64,000 nt of DNA from Paulinella micropora (Eukaryota > Cercozoa > Imbricatea > Euglyphida). How positions within the stretch are numbered: the first letter of the stretch is position 1; the number at the start of each line of letters is the position of its first letter. The notes under the pieces were generated by a model, which worked only from the letters and a program-made list of their open reading frames with translations, was not told where the DNA came from and did not search any database. The translations under genes were made by a program, and so were the position numbers. This document shows positions 8,872-19,270 of the stretch, one piece after another. The stretch lies in the NCBI GenBank assembly GCA_009731375.1, contig BJOX01000029.1, positions 1,325,707 through 1,389,706 on the forward strand, written 5' to 3'.

Positions 8872-11742
8872 TGGCGAAAGGTGTACCGCCAACATGAACC
8901 TCAGGCCGGTGCCCAAGCGAAGCATATGTACTTCCGAGGTGGAGTATCCCCCTCTCGTGGGGGAGTTGTGCCCCCGTCCGTAGCTTCCAACCCCCGTGAA
9001 GAGAGTAAGGGTAGACCTAGAGGGGTGAGTGGGCCGTCCGCGGTACCTGCCCCGAAGGTTGAGATTGGTTCAAAGGCCGAGCCGGCTGAGGCTGGTAGTG
9101 GTATCCTGAGCCAAAACCTGAAATCTTTAATCAAAGCAAAGAGGGAAAAGGTACAAGGGGTGAAGGTGCGGCCCGGCCCTGAGGACTACCAACGCGATGG
9201 TTTGGCAGACGTAGAAGATGAACCTCTGGAGCAGCAGTCCGATGCCGATCCCTCCTCTGAATCCGACGGTGAGGAGAAGCGGGAGGGTGAAGAGCCTCCC
9301 GCCAGCGGCCGAGACAGGGTTAGAGCTCCGGCAAGGGTACCGTCACCCCTAGGTCCCGACCCTAGTGCTGAGTCCGACCCCGGTGGTGGTGATGAGCCTG
9401 CTGGCACCAATGGCCATCCTGTGGCTACGCCCTCCGCCAGCCCAAGCAATAGGCGTACGTCAGTGGGTGCTCGTGCGTTTGGCTTCCTTGAAACGGTCCG
9501 AGCCTCCGTGAGTGGGATGCCCTGGTTTGCAGCCCATGCTAAGACGGTACCCCACGCCGACCGAAAGGTGACTTCCCTGTTACCCCCTACTACTAGTACC
9601 GGTCCGTCCACGATCACCTCAACCCCAGCTGAGCCCGGTAGTCCTACCCGACTAGGTACTGAAGAGCGAGAGAGCCGACTCCGAGCCGTGGCTGAGCAAC
9701 AAGAGGAGATGAGACGGTTGCACCGTCCGGCGTTGAGCGGTGAGGAAGAAAAGGATGAAGCCGACTTCCGGAACATGTGGAGTGAGTGGACTAGGCTGTT
9801 GTATGACTGGACACAGGGCAGTGAGTATCCCATGAACAAGCCTAGGTGGCAGCGGCACTGGGCCGTAGAAGGAGCAGCAGCCAACAGTACCGCCGTGTTT
9901 CAACCCCGTGCTCGACCGTTCAGAGTCCGAGAAAGGGTGTTGAACGGTGAGAGCGTCCTAGAGAAGGAACACGCCCGTTTGTCGGAAGCCGAAGGAGAAG
10001 CAGACCCGGTTGATGACCTAGTGCGTTTCATGGCCGAACGTGGATGGATGGCTAAAGGCATCCGGCTAGCAGAACAGGCCCTCCTAGGACGGGGGGTGGA
10101 CAAAGATCCCATGTTCGATTCGGGGGCTACGTTGCACTTTGTGCCGGCCGGGGACGAACAGCGTCTGTTCAAGATCCAGCGTGGGATGAAACAGGTAGAC
10201 ACAGTCAACGGGCAGACCACCGTCACAAAGAAAGGCTCCTTAGACATGACGACCGTGAACGGAAAGGGGGAGAAGAACAGGTTACATCTAGGTAGTGTGT
10301 GGGTTAGCCCAAACGTAGATGAAACCTTAGTCTCCGGTCCTAAGTTAGCCAAGGATGGTTACAGTGTAGTTCTCAACAAGAAGGGAGAGGGCTACATCAC
10401 TAAGGCCCAGATACCGGACATCTCCCCAGAACTTAAGGCCGGTGTCCTGTACCTCGACGCCAAGGATAAGGTGTGGCGCTTCGTGACTTGCATCAACCAA
10501 GAGCTAGCTACCGATAAGGCTGAGGCTAGAGCTTTCTTCGGAAAAGAGATGGCTAAGGTCACGGAGTTGACTAGTGAACAGCTTCATCAGAAGTTCGGGG
10601 GGCCGGGAAGCCGCATGCAGCGCCTCATCAGTGAGGCTTACGGGATCAAGATAGTGGGTGACAAGACCCATGATCAGGCCGTAAAGGAGTGCAAGGAGTG
10701 TCCAGCCGCAAAAGGGGGAAAGGTTAAACACCCGGCAAGCAACCAACTGACCCAGGTAGAAAAGTTCGAGGCCATATCGTTTGACAAGTCCGGATGCTTA
10801 CGCAAGCCCCTCCATGGTGGGTTTTGGTACGGCATGGTAGGGATCGAGGCTAACACAGGGTACGCGTTCGGTCTCCTGCTGAAGGATGGTAAGGCGGCAC
10901 CGCAAGTGCGTTTCATGCGAGAATGTATGAACTTTCTCGAGACGCAAAGCAGTAAGAAGGTGAAGGAAGTTAGGGTAGACGGCGAACATATCTCCGCGGA
11001 CTTCAAGGAGCTGGTCCGTGACACGGGGGTGAGGAAGAGGGTCAATACCCTCAACGAGCACAACAAGAACGCCTATGCCGAAGTGTCTCAACGTGACTTT
11101 TGGCGCAAAGCGCGCCATAACATGGTTAAGGCACAGCTACCCTACGAGCTCCTGGGATATGCTTGGCAGCACGCTATCCTCTTACACAATCTTTCGCCGA
11201 AGCAATCCGGTGGGGACGTCCGGCTGTTTGAGCTTATGCTCAGAGAAAGGAAGGTGAACTGGATAGCTTACCTTCATCCCTTCGGGTGCCTATGCCACAT
11301 GGCCATCAAGGGCCGGTTAGGGCATGACGAGAGCCGGACCCATATGGCCGCCTGGTTAGGTCTGAGTTTGGAGTACTCAGCGCACTTGATCCTGTGCGAA
11401 GGAAGAGTGTTTCCCTGGCGAAAAGTCAAGAACTTTGACGACAACCAGCCCGCCTGGCCGTTGTTACAACCCCTCTGGGAAAAGAAGGGCCTGAGCTTAG
11501 AACCGTTCAAGGGAGACCCCTTGGTAGAAGACGCCGACGGCGAAGTGAAGGAAGTGACCTCTGAACAGGAAGCCTCCAAAGCCGAGGAAGAGGTCCCCGA
11601 TCCAGACCCGGAAGCAATAGGGGAGCTGAAAGGAAGGTGGGTTGAGACCCCAGCAGCCACTCAGCGGGGCTGGGCTTGGGCCAAGCAGACCTACGGAGTG
11701 GGTTTCCGGATAAGTTCCGACGAGGCCAGGTGCAAGACGTGA
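8872..11742 (+). CDS. Pol polyprotein part 1: aspartic protease and integrase (copia)
   Basis: This frame is the direct continuation of the last Gag block, separated only by the TAA at 8869-8871. A Pro/Ser-rich linker is followed by a retropepsin (PMFDSGATLHFVP, near 10111). Next comes the integrase zinc domain, with an H...H...CX2C array (LHQKF...THDQAVKECKECP). The rve core has the first Asp in EAISFDKSG, the second in VRVDGEH, and the Glu in NAYAEVSQRDF. The protease would cut the polyprotein and the integrase would insert the cDNA. It ends at a TGA at 11740-11742, after which the expected linker continues in another frame, so the stop is probably a lesion. Confidence 0.85.
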   Translation, partial: WRKVYRQHEPQAGAQAKHMYFRGGVSPSRGGVVPPSVASNPREESKGRPRGVSGPSAVPAPKVEIGSKAEPAEAGSGILSQNLKSLIKAKREKVQGVKVRPGPEDYQRDGLADVEDEPLEQQSDADPSSESDGEEKREGEEPPASGRDRVRAPARVPSPLGPDPSAESDPGGGDEPAGTNGHPVATPSASPSNRRTSVGARAFGFLETVRASVSGMPWFAAHAKTVPHADRKVTSLLPPTTSTGPSTITSTPAEPGSPTRLGTEERESRLRAVAEQQEEMRRLHRPALSGEEEKDEADFRNMWSEWTRLLYDWTQGSEYPMNKPRWQRHWAVEGAAANSTAVFQPRARPFRVRERVLNGESVLEKEHARLSEAEGEADPVDDLVRFMAERGWMAKGIRLAEQALLGRGVDKDPMFDSGATLHFVPAGDEQRLFKIQRGMKQVDTVNGQTTVTKKGSLDMTTVNGKGEKNRLHLGSVWVSPNVDETLVSGPKLAKDGYSVVLNKKGEGYITKAQIPDISPELKAGVLYLDAKDKVWRFVTCINQELATDKAEARAFFGKEMAKVTELTSEQLHQKFGGPGSRMQRLISEAYGIKIVGDKTHDQAVKECKECPAAKGGKVKHPASNQLTQVEKFEAISFDKSGCLRKPLHGGFWYGMVGIEANTGYAFGLLLKDGKAAPQVRFMRECMNFLETQSSKKVKEVRVDGEHISADFKELVRDTGVRKRVNTLNEHNKNAYAEVSQRDFWRKARHNMVKAQLPYELLGYAWQHAILLHNLSPKQSGGDVRLFELMLRERKVNWIAYLHPFGCLCHMAIKGRLGHDESRTHMAAWLGLSLEYSAHLILCEGRVFPWRKVKNFDDNQPAWPLLQPLWEKKGLSLEPFKGDPLVEDADGEVKEVTSEQEASKAEEEVPDPDPEAIGELKGRWVETPAATQRGWAWAKQTYGVGFRISSDEARCKT

Positions 11743-13566
11743 GCGAACCCATATGGGTTAAGAAGCACAAGAAGCATCGACCGGCCCATTGGGTAAAGTT
11801 TGAGGATGACGACCGTCAAGTACCTTGCTGACGATCCGGAGGCCGCTCATGCCGCCACATTCACTAGACCGGTGAGTGAGAAGCAAGCCGACGAGCTAGG
11901 GTACTGGGACGACGCCCGAGCCGAGGAGATGTCTACACTCTGGGAGAAAGGTTGCTTCCGGAGAGTCCGAGCCGACTTAGTTGACAAGAAGGACATTTGT
12001 AAAGGCCGGTTCGTAGATGCTACCAAGGAGGCCGGGGGAGAGATCCTGAAGTTCAAAAGCCGGTGGACGGCCAAAGGGTTTTCCATGATACAAGGATGGC
12101 ACTTTGGGAAACGTGACTTCCCTACCCCGTGTGCTTTTCGCTCTGACGGTGTTCTTTGGCTTAGTCCTGTCGAAGTGGGACGTTGGCACCGCGTACACTG
12201 AAGCGTCGGCCGCTGAGCAGGGTTATTGCCCCACTTACATCGTACCACCTTTTGGTTTAGAAGAGCCAGGTTATGTGTGGGAAATGCTCAGAGCCCTCTA
12301 TGGTAGACCGGATGCGGGACGCAAGTGGTGGCGGTACAAGCTTGTGCCTTTCCTGGAGAGCTTAGGCTTTAAGGCTCATGTCGCTTTTCCTTGTTTCTTC
12401 TGGCGTTGGCTGCCCGGTAAGGACAAACCGGACTTTGTGTTCGTGCACGTCGACGACATGATGGGAGCGTTCAGTGGTAAGGATGTCGAAGCGGAGTTCT
12501 TAGCTGTCGGTAAGAAGGCCTTTAGGGTCTTAAAGCAAGAAGCTCCAACCGGGGTGGTAGGCCTGAACATCGAGGATAAGGAAGACTGCCGACTAGGACG
12601 TACGATCAAGATCTCCCAGGAAGATTTCATCAGAGAAGCAGTTGAGAAGCTCCAGTGCACCGGTTTAGCTACCGCCGATTCGCCGTGGTTGATACCGGGG
12701 GTGCGAGCCGGGAAGCAATCTGTGTTAGAGCAGTTCTCGCCTCAGCATATCGTAGGTGTCCTCCTATGGGCACGCATTACTCGGCACGAGGTCTTGGGCC
12801 CAATAGGGGAGGTTGCAACCCATGCCTCGAAGCCTGAGTTGTTCAATTATCAGCAAGCTGAACAGATCGTGAGGTACCTCAGTGGCACACGATCTAAGGG
12901 CATTCGTTTTACCAAAGCGGACGGCACCCGCTTAATGTCGTGGGCCGACTCAAGTTGGAAGGGTACGCCTGAAGATTGCCGCGCTCGCTTAGCGGGCTTC
13001 CATTTCTTTCTGGGAGGCTCCGTACTTCCCTTGTGCATAAAACGAAACGTGTCGGTGGCCCCACCTAAGGACACAGCATGGGAAGCACGAGTAGAGGAGA
13101 AGGCTAGGGCTACGGTCGACGAGCTGGTGGCGTCTGTGCCGGGGAGTGGAGAGTGCCAAGAGGCGGCGTCGGGCGAGTGGCTGGTGCCGGCGGCGCCGGA
13201 AGCATCATCCTGCGAGGCCGAAGTGTATGCAATGGTGGAGGCGTACCACGGGCAGGATAAAATCATCAATTTTGTACAGGGCATCGCTGGCGGACGGGTT
13301 GCCGACGCGCTGGGGCCGTACGGATGGGGGCAGCCCCCCATCTTGTACGGCGACAACCAGGGAGCGTTAGATCTTGCTGAGACTAATGTGTTTGCTAGGA
13401 AACTAGGACATGTGGACTGCGGTGTGCTATTGTGAACCAGAAGGTGGAGGCGGGCCTCGTCGTCAACGAGAAGGTGGCATCGGCGGATAATGTGGCCGAC
13501 ATCAATACCAAGCCGGCGCGCGGGGAACCCTACCTCCGACTAGTGCGGCTGGTGGCAAGCGACTAG
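11743..13566 (+). pseudogene. Pol part 2: reverse transcriptase and RNase H (copia, frameshifted)
   Basis: Fingers and palm segments of a copia reverse transcriptase are spread over two frames: residues around KFKSRWTAKGFS (near 12050) and SKWDVGTAYTEA (near 12175) precede the catalytic FVHVDDMMG (near 12450). RNase H follows with MSWADSSW, CEAEVYAM and YGDNQGALDLA, giving the expected acidic residues. The frame breaks again near 13430 and ends at TAG 13564-13566, after a segment (NVADINTKPA) equivalent to the C-terminal ADxxTK motif of copia RNase H. At least three frameshifts lie between 11738 and 13440. The enzyme would copy element RNA to DNA in cytoplasmic particles if intact. Confidence 0.85.
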
Positions 13567-13961
13567 CTTCTTCCGCTGCGGGGTGGCGCGCGCGCGCAGT
13601 GGGACTTCCTTCAACGTTTGGGGATTTTCTACCCGTGGACTCTGGATAGGACTCTGGATAGGGTAGAGCTCTGGATAGAGTAGGTACCCGATAGCAAGGG
13701 GATAGGTTTTAGAAATTAGGTGTCTAGATTGCCGAACTCCACCAGCTGTGGAGGCGTAGGCTAGCACCTCTGCTTTACTTTAGTAGTATTGTATGCACTG
13801 TTGTCATATCGCGCGTTAGTTGTTATAGTGTAGCTATGTTGCCGAACTCCACAGGAAACGTAGGGTAGCTCACTTTGCGCGTTGCTGATTTACCTGATCT
13901 AGTTGTTAGTAGCACTTCTTGTTTGGACACTGACTCGTAAGGGAGTCTAATTAAGGGGGAG
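13567..13961 (+). other. 3' untranslated part of the copia element
   Basis: There is no ORF of note. GTTGCCGAACTCCAC-like strings recur (13730 and 13838), as do three GACTCTGGATAG / GCTCTGGATAG repeats at 13639-13680. The stretch ends in the polypurine tract. Confidence 0.6.
13953..13961 (+). promoter_or_regulatory. Polypurine tract of the copia element
   Basis: AAGGGGGAG directly precedes the 3' LTR. This is the standard position and composition for the plus-strand DNA primer in LTR elements. Confidence 0.75.
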
Positions 13962-14307
13962 CATTGGACAATAAATTAGACCCTTCCTCCTCAGTTATAG
14001 ACGTATTGCTATTCTATATGTTAGCAATCACCTTTACCGTTAGTAGTATTATTAGTTATTAATACAGTCAATTAGAGTACCTTTTCTGGTACTGGTGGCG
14101 ACAGCTTTTTACCATTACCTTTATTAGCCATATCAGGACGTTTCGTGGGTCAATTTCTGGAGGTACATCTTTTGTGTGACGTCGTCAGTTAGACTGGCGG
14201 GAATTATTCAGTATTGTTAAATTTCTTCTGCGTAGGAGGCCGGTAGGAGGGGGACGCCCCGAGTGCCCGTTACCGTTGGAAGAAGTCGCGAGGGTTCTTG
14301 CTCATTG
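13962..14307 (+). repeat. 3' LTR of copia element
   Basis: This 346-bp copy is uninterrupted. It begins CATTGGACAATAAATTAG and ends TTGCTCATTG. The usual TG...CA termini are not obvious; TGGACAAT at 13965 and ...GCTCA at 14304 would be the nearest canonical ends. Confidence 0.8.
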
Positions 14308-14312
14308 CCTCT
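14308..14312. repeat. Candidate target-site duplication, right copy (CCTCT)
   Basis: It matches 3695-3699 and sits directly outside the 3' LTR. Confidence 0.4.
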
Positions 14313-15187
14313 GCACGACGTTTCGACTTCACTAACTAGTTTTTGATTCCGTTCAGAAATGATTTCAAACGATTAAGTCAAAGATATTTTCAGAAAAGAT
14401 TAACTATTGCCTTTTCCCTCCATAATATCACCTTTTCCCCCGATTTCCCGCAAAACACGCACGTTACGGTAGATTTGTGGACAAGGACGGAAAAACAATG
14501 TTTGACTGCTTTTTCAAGCATCTGTCCCAGTCATTCTCGCCTAGCCTTCCCAAGTCAGATTGGTTTTCAAGTCCACCAACCCGACACTATCCGTTTATGA
14601 CTGTTAACTTGATGCAAAGAGATTCTATCCGTTTGAGAACTGGAGACCTCACAATCTACGTTCAACACTTGATCGTAAGTTGCAACCAAGTCTGCAACGA
14701 GAAATTACGTAAATAAACGAAGTGACCTCTCTACTATTTACTGGTATTTCACCTGCTCTCACAGAGTCAGGACTCAATGCAGCCATAGTGTTCTTAATAA
14801 GAGTTCGTTGTATCTGCACACTTGAAGAGTTGTATACAAACTCACAATTCGAATTTTTCTTCCAAGTGAAAACTACACACAGAGTTTGTGTGTTCTGTCG
14901 ACAGATCGATTTGGAAAGACCCTCTCCTTCAGGAGTGGCAATACAACAACGTATTAGGACAGAGGTAACCAAAAACACATATGTTTCGACAGATTGTTCA
15001 CCTGCCGTTGCATTTTTGTGTCCCACCTCTGCTCTCTTACACACTATGCAGCCAACCAACACAGTATGTGTCTGGTTTTGTCGTTTTAGGGTCACCCCCT
15101 ACCTACAGAGTGGAGAACACCTACTCCACTGCACACCGCACCCTTCAGCTACTGCTCTACGTCCTGGTCTGCTCCTGGCACGTCCAC
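14313..15187 (+). other. Unassigned stretch with coding-like short ORFs
   Basis: Short plus-strand ORFs (about 14477-14716 and 14722-15210) have mixed, non-repetitive composition, and GTAAGT at 14670 could be a splice donor. They may be 5' exons of the gene starting near 15188. An ORF on the opposite strand (14649-15095) is equally open, so the strand is not certain. Confidence 0.3.
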
Positions 15188-15859
15188 ATGTGGAACCAGT
15201 CGCGGAATGACGACCCAGTTTCGAAGTACAACGAGCACAAACGACGCTTTTTGGACCCTTACCCCATCCTGGGCTCTGGTACAGACACCCTGCGTACTGA
15301 CAAGAAGTTTCAGGAGGAAATCAAAGCTGGAAAGACTACCCGCCTCCATGCAAATCTTTCTCGTACACAAACTATTCAATTTATTTATGATTTATTGACT
15401 AGTTACGAGGGCGGCGCACGCGACATTTTACGTAAGAATCATAAGGACAAGGCAACATCGCTACCTCAGGTCCCCATCGCCCCTCAAGCTAGCCTAGACC
15501 TTCTTCGTAACCCAGATGGGACAGACGCTGAAGTTTACACACAGTACCTGGGACCCACTGGATCGTTGGCAAACGCAGAAAAGCTCTGGATCCAGATTGG
15601 CAACGTCATCCCTGTAGAAGTTTTTCACAACTACTACCTTGTCACTGCTTCAGCTGCAGGATTGGTAGGGTCACTACCGGTCACCGCTCCTTCAGGTACA
15701 GCTGCTAGTACCACATCCGTTCCCTCATCGAGTCGGACTGGTCCAACTCCTTTGCTACCCACTGGAAGCTCCGGATCAGCTACGATGACACCGTCAACTC
15801 CGGTACTGCCCTCAGCCCCAACACCCGCTGTTGCACCGTCACTTCGTCCGTCCGTTTGA
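15188..15859 (+). CDS. Hypothetical protein, first part
   Basis: From ATG 15188 this frame codes for about 223 residues that I do not recognise. The first half has ordinary amino-acid composition and predicted helices (for example QTIQFIYDLLTSYEG). The second half is Ser/Thr/Pro/Ala-rich and likely disordered. The frame ends at TGA 15857-15859, but the same kind of Pro/Ser-rich coding continues in the next frame with its first ATG at 15874, so one gene with a frameshift or short intron is likely. No catalytic or retroelement motif is visible. Confidence 0.4.
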   Translation: MWNQSRNDDPVSKYNEHKRRFLDPYPILGSGTDTLRTDKKFQEEIKAGKTTRLHANLSRTQTIQFIYDLLTSYEGGARDILRKNHKDKATSLPQVPIAPQASLDLLRNPDGTDAEVYTQYLGPTGSLANAEKLWIQIGNVIPVEVFHNYYLVTASAAGLVGSLPVTAPSGTAASTTSVPSSSRTGPTPLLPTGSSGSATMTPSTPVLPSAPTPAVAPSLRPSV

Positions 15860-15873
15860 CCCTTGGAGGCTTC

Positions 15874-16968
15874 ATGCCCTCGATACCCATCTTGCCTTAT
15901 CCGACACCGGATGCTTCGTTCACACGTTCTGGACGCCTCGCTCGAGCCGCGACCCCTGCTCCACCGCGCCCCGTGGTACAACCTTTGTCCGCTCTACTCG
16001 CCAGTAGACCCAATGAACCAGTAAACCGTTCCTTGGCTATGCCATCATTTCTCGGTACGCTTCTCTCTTCTCCACAGCGACCTGCTACACCCATCGTCGA
16101 ACAACCCTACGACATCGGATTGCTCGCTTCGAGTTTGGCACTCAACCCGACTACTTCATCTACTGCAGCCCTCCTCGGTCGTCCGCTGACACCCTCACGC
16201 GTGACCCCGAGATCTTCACCAGCTTTATCCAGTTCAAGTACCAGTACGTTGGCACCCATATTGGAAGACCCTGCACATACAGGAGCACCTACTGCAACGG
16301 AAGTCGAGGCTGATGAAGACACTGCAGCAAGAGAAGAAGAGGAACCCTACGCCACCGAACTTAAGGCAGCAGAAGCTAACGAGCAAGAACGAGAACGAGA
16401 CCGAGTGACAACTGAGCGAGCAGCGGCCCTCGAACATGAAGAACACGAAGACGACAACGAGGAAGAACAAGGTGATGCCCACGCCCAACAACCCCGGCCC
16501 GATGGACCACCAGCGACCCATTCGGCAGGTAATTCCGGCGATGGGGCATCATCCCAGTCGTCACCACCTCGTCGCTTTCTTCGCTCCAGCGTTTCTGGCG
16601 CCAACTCCGGCTACTACATGCGTATATTATTACGCCGTCATGGATCCGCCCCCGCACGCCGTGCCATGTTCACCCTGTCAACCCCGGCAGCAGCGCCGAC
16701 GGCAGACCAAGCTACCTTCGCACGCGAATTAGCAGTCAACTACCACGTCGCCAACACGCCGATCCAACTGGCCATCATGCACGCCATCAATAACGTTCGC
16801 ACGTGGGGAGACAGGACGAGATTCAGAATACAGATGACATTTCAATTTCAAAACCCCTCCGGCACATGTCCGGCACATGTCCGGACATGTGCGGACATGT
16901 CCGGACATGTCCGGACATGCCCACCTTCACCAATACTAATATTAATGCCAGACCTGAAGGTCACATGA
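15874..16968 (+). CDS. Hypothetical protein, second part, low-complexity then globular C-terminus
   Basis: About 364 residues from ATG 15874. A Pro/Ser/Ala-rich segment is followed by a strongly acidic, helical stretch (about residues 150-215, rich in Glu and Asp) and then a short globular part (SGYYMRILLRRHG, ELAVNYHVANTPIQLAIMHAINN). The last 40 codons run through the palindromic ACATGTCC array and are probably not real coding, so the true end or a splice donor lies before about 16850. Function is unknown. Confidence 0.4.
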   Translation: MPSIPILPYPTPDASFTRSGRLARAATPAPPRPVVQPLSALLASRPNEPVNRSLAMPSFLGTLLSSPQRPATPIVEQPYDIGLLASSLALNPTTSSTAALLGRPLTPSRVTPRSSPALSSSSTSTLAPILEDPAHTGAPTATEVEADEDTAAREEEEPYATELKAAEANEQERERDRVTTERAAALEHEEHEDDNEEEQGDAHAQQPRPDGPPATHSAGNSGDGASSQSSPPRRFLRSSVSGANSGYYMRILLRRHGSAPARRAMFTLSTPAAAPTADQATFARELAVNYHVANTPIQLAIMHAINNVRTWGDRTRFRIQMTFQFQNPSGTCPAHVRTCADMSGHVRTCPPSPILILMPDLKVT

Positions 16969-17420
16969 TCATTAACCATTATCCTGTCATGAGACACATT
17001 TGATAGAGGTGAAGCGTAAAAAAAAGGGGGAGGGGGGGGGGGGGGGNNNNNNNNNNAAATGAAAGAAAGAACAAAGCAAGGGGAAAATAGGGAAGAAAAC
17101 AGGACAAAAAAGTTAAAAAAACTCGAAAAATGAGAAACCCCTCCGGGACATGTCCGGACATGTCCGCACATGTCCACCTTCACTAGTGCTAATATTAATG
17201 CCAGACCGGAAGGTCACATGATCATTAACCATTATCCTGTCATGAGACACATTTGATAGAGGTGAAGCGAAAATAAAAAACAATAAAAAACTTTCAAAGG
17301 GGGGGGGGAAGGGAAAGATGAAAAAGAAGAAAGAAAGAAACAAAGAAAGGGGAAAATAGGGAAGAAAACAAGACAAAATGTTAAAAAAACTCGAAAAATG
17401 AGAAACCCCTCCGGGACATG
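16853..17420. repeat. Tandem segmental repeat containing GGACATGTCC palindrome arrays
   Basis: A block that includes ACATGTCC arrays, GCTAATATTAATGCCAGACC-like sequence, GGTCACATGATCATTAACC and TGTCATGAGACACATTTGATAG is present at 16853-17013 and again at 17140-17270. A third partial start lies at 17398-17420. Copies are separated by A/G-rich spacers that also resemble each other. Confidence 0.85.
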
Positions 17421-18298
17421 TCTCTTAACCAGGACTGCACACTGTCTCAATCCTGCAAAGACTTGCTTGCGAAGGAGAACATGGGTGTACCGGTGCCTAA
17501 GCGTGGAAGGAAAAGAGATGCGAACATGGGGGACCGGTGCCTGGACATCACGGGAGTCGGAAAAGAAAAAAGATTCGAAAAAAAAGTTGAAGAAAAGAGG
17601 GCAGGCACAGAGGAAAAGATTCTAATTTTTTTTAACAGATTTTTCAACCGTCTACTTACATCCTTCTTTTTCAGCCTCTGATCTACAAAAGGCAAGCGTT
17701 CTTCAGTGATTATGAGTCAGAGTCGTTAGTGAATAGAAAAAAAGTGGAGGGGGGGCCGGGGGGGGGGGGGGGGGGGAAAANNNNNNNNNNAGGGAGGCAA
17801 GAAAAGAAAAGCTGAGGGGAAAGGAGAGCCTCCGTACAGCAGGAGAAGAAGGAGAAAGAGGGACGAAGGAAAAGAAAGAGAAAAGAAAATGGAAAAGAAA
17901 ATGGAAAAGAAAAAAGTGGGAAAACTTTAAGGAAGGGCGGGAGAGAGGCAGGCAAACATGACGGGAACTTGTTGTGACCGATTTTGACTACAACTTTTAA
18001 TTCACTCAGTCCCGGTACGATATGACTTCCTGACCTTCACAGGTCACTTCAACATTTACTTAATTATGGAAATACAACAAGGTATATAATTTTCCGTTGA
18101 GAAACTATAATTTTATTGATATTATATTGAAGACTAGGATGCAGAGTTCTGACGTGAAAGTTATCAGGACACTGTTTTCTTTATTAATAATAGCTCGCTT
18201 CATTACGATAGAGTTTACTAATACGACCGCAGCAAAATCACTACTGCCAGGACATTGATAGCCTGAAGGTTTACGCACGCAAAAAATTTATAAAGAAA
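17421..18298. other. Purine-rich low-complexity and unassigned AT-rich sequence
   Basis: A/G-rich DNA with a G-run and a 10-N gap (17781-17790) passes into ordinary AT-rich sequence (18000-18298). I see no supportable gene. Confidence 0.5.
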
Positions 18299-18600
18299 AA
18301 CTTTCCCTCCTCTCCCACTCTCCCCCTCTCCCACTCTCTCTCTCCCTCTCCCACTCTCCCTCTCCCTCTCCCACTCTCCCTCTCCCTCTCCCACTCTCCC
18401 TCTCCCTCTCTCCCTCTCTCCCACNNNNNNNNNNNNNNNNNNNNNNNNNNNNNNNNNNNNNNNNNNNNNNNNNNNNNNNNNNNNNNNNNNNNNNNNNNNN
18501 NNNNNNNNNNNNNNNNNNNNNNNNNNNNNNNNNNNNNNNNNNNNNNNNNNNNNNNNNNNNNNNNNNNNNNNNNNNNNNNNNNNNNNNNNTCTCTGGAGTC
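18299..18600. repeat. CT-rich (CCCTCT) simple repeat with assembly gap
   Basis: CTCTCCCTCTCCCA-type units flank the N run at 18425-18589. Confidence 0.9.
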
Positions 18601-18679
18601 TCTCTCTCTCTGCCCAGGTATTAGTAGCGATCGCGACGTCGACGCTTGGCGAACGGCAGATCATCAGAATCCTCGTCCT

Positions 18680-18700
18680 TCATAAGTATAAGTAAGTAAA

Positions 18701-18734
<34 letters not shown>

Positions 18735-19270
18735 TGCATTGTATGCATGTATGTATGTTTGTTTGTTTGCTGTTGCTTAACAGTGTGTAATTTGTGTACA
18801 TGTGTGCATGTATGTATGTATGTATGTATGTATGTATGTATGTATGCATGGGGGAACCCGTCTACGTGCAAACCCGAACGCGCGCATTGCATCGAGGGCC
18901 GCCTCACGGGGTACAACCTGTGTATGTATATATGTATGTATGTGTATGTATGTGCATGTATGTCTGTATGTATGTATGTATGTACGTATGTGACCAATCT
19001 TATTTCATCCTCCCTCGCCAGTCTTGTTTCATCCTCCCTGGCAGTCCCACGTGCACCCTGAATGCATGTATGTATGTATGTATGTATGTACGTATGTACG
19101 TATGTATGCATGTATGTATTACGATTGTATGTATGTATGTCTGTATGTATGTATGTGACCCGGGCATATGATGGCCACCAGCGATTGCGGCCATGGTCAC
19201 CAGCGATTGCAGTTTCATCCTGAATGAATGCATGTATTTATGTATGTATGTATGTATGTATGTATGTATG
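18680..19270. repeat. TAAG and TATG tetranucleotide arrays with short unique inserts
   Basis: TAAG repeats (18690-18732) and several TATG arrays are interrupted by short unique segments (18850-18920, 19000-19060, 19155-19222). AACATACATACA-type long ORFs here are repeat artefacts. Confidence 0.9.

Larger units (their letters stand above)
3700..14307 (+). mobile_element. Ty1/copia-type LTR retrotransposon, decayed, with a nested insertion in its 5' LTR
   Basis: Two direct repeats (3700-3735 plus 5369-5690, and 13962-14307) flank a Gag-Pol region. The domain order protease, integrase, reverse transcriptase, RNase H defines the copia superfamily. A polypurine tract sits just before the 3' LTR. 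The reading frame is broken at several places: at least two frameshifts and one TGA inside Gag, one TAA between Gag and protease, and frameshifts around 11740, 11825, 12150 and 13430. The copy therefore looks inactive, unless some of these are sequencing errors. The two LTRs differ by a 6-nt indel near 5613 and by scattered substitutions, which suggests the insertion is not recent. Confidence 0.85.

Noticed and set aside
14446-14482. Relation of CCCGCAAAACACG and GATTTGTGG near 14446-14480 to the hairpin at 35613-35680
   Set aside because: Two short matches only; this can happen by chance in 64 kb, so no repeat family is claimed.
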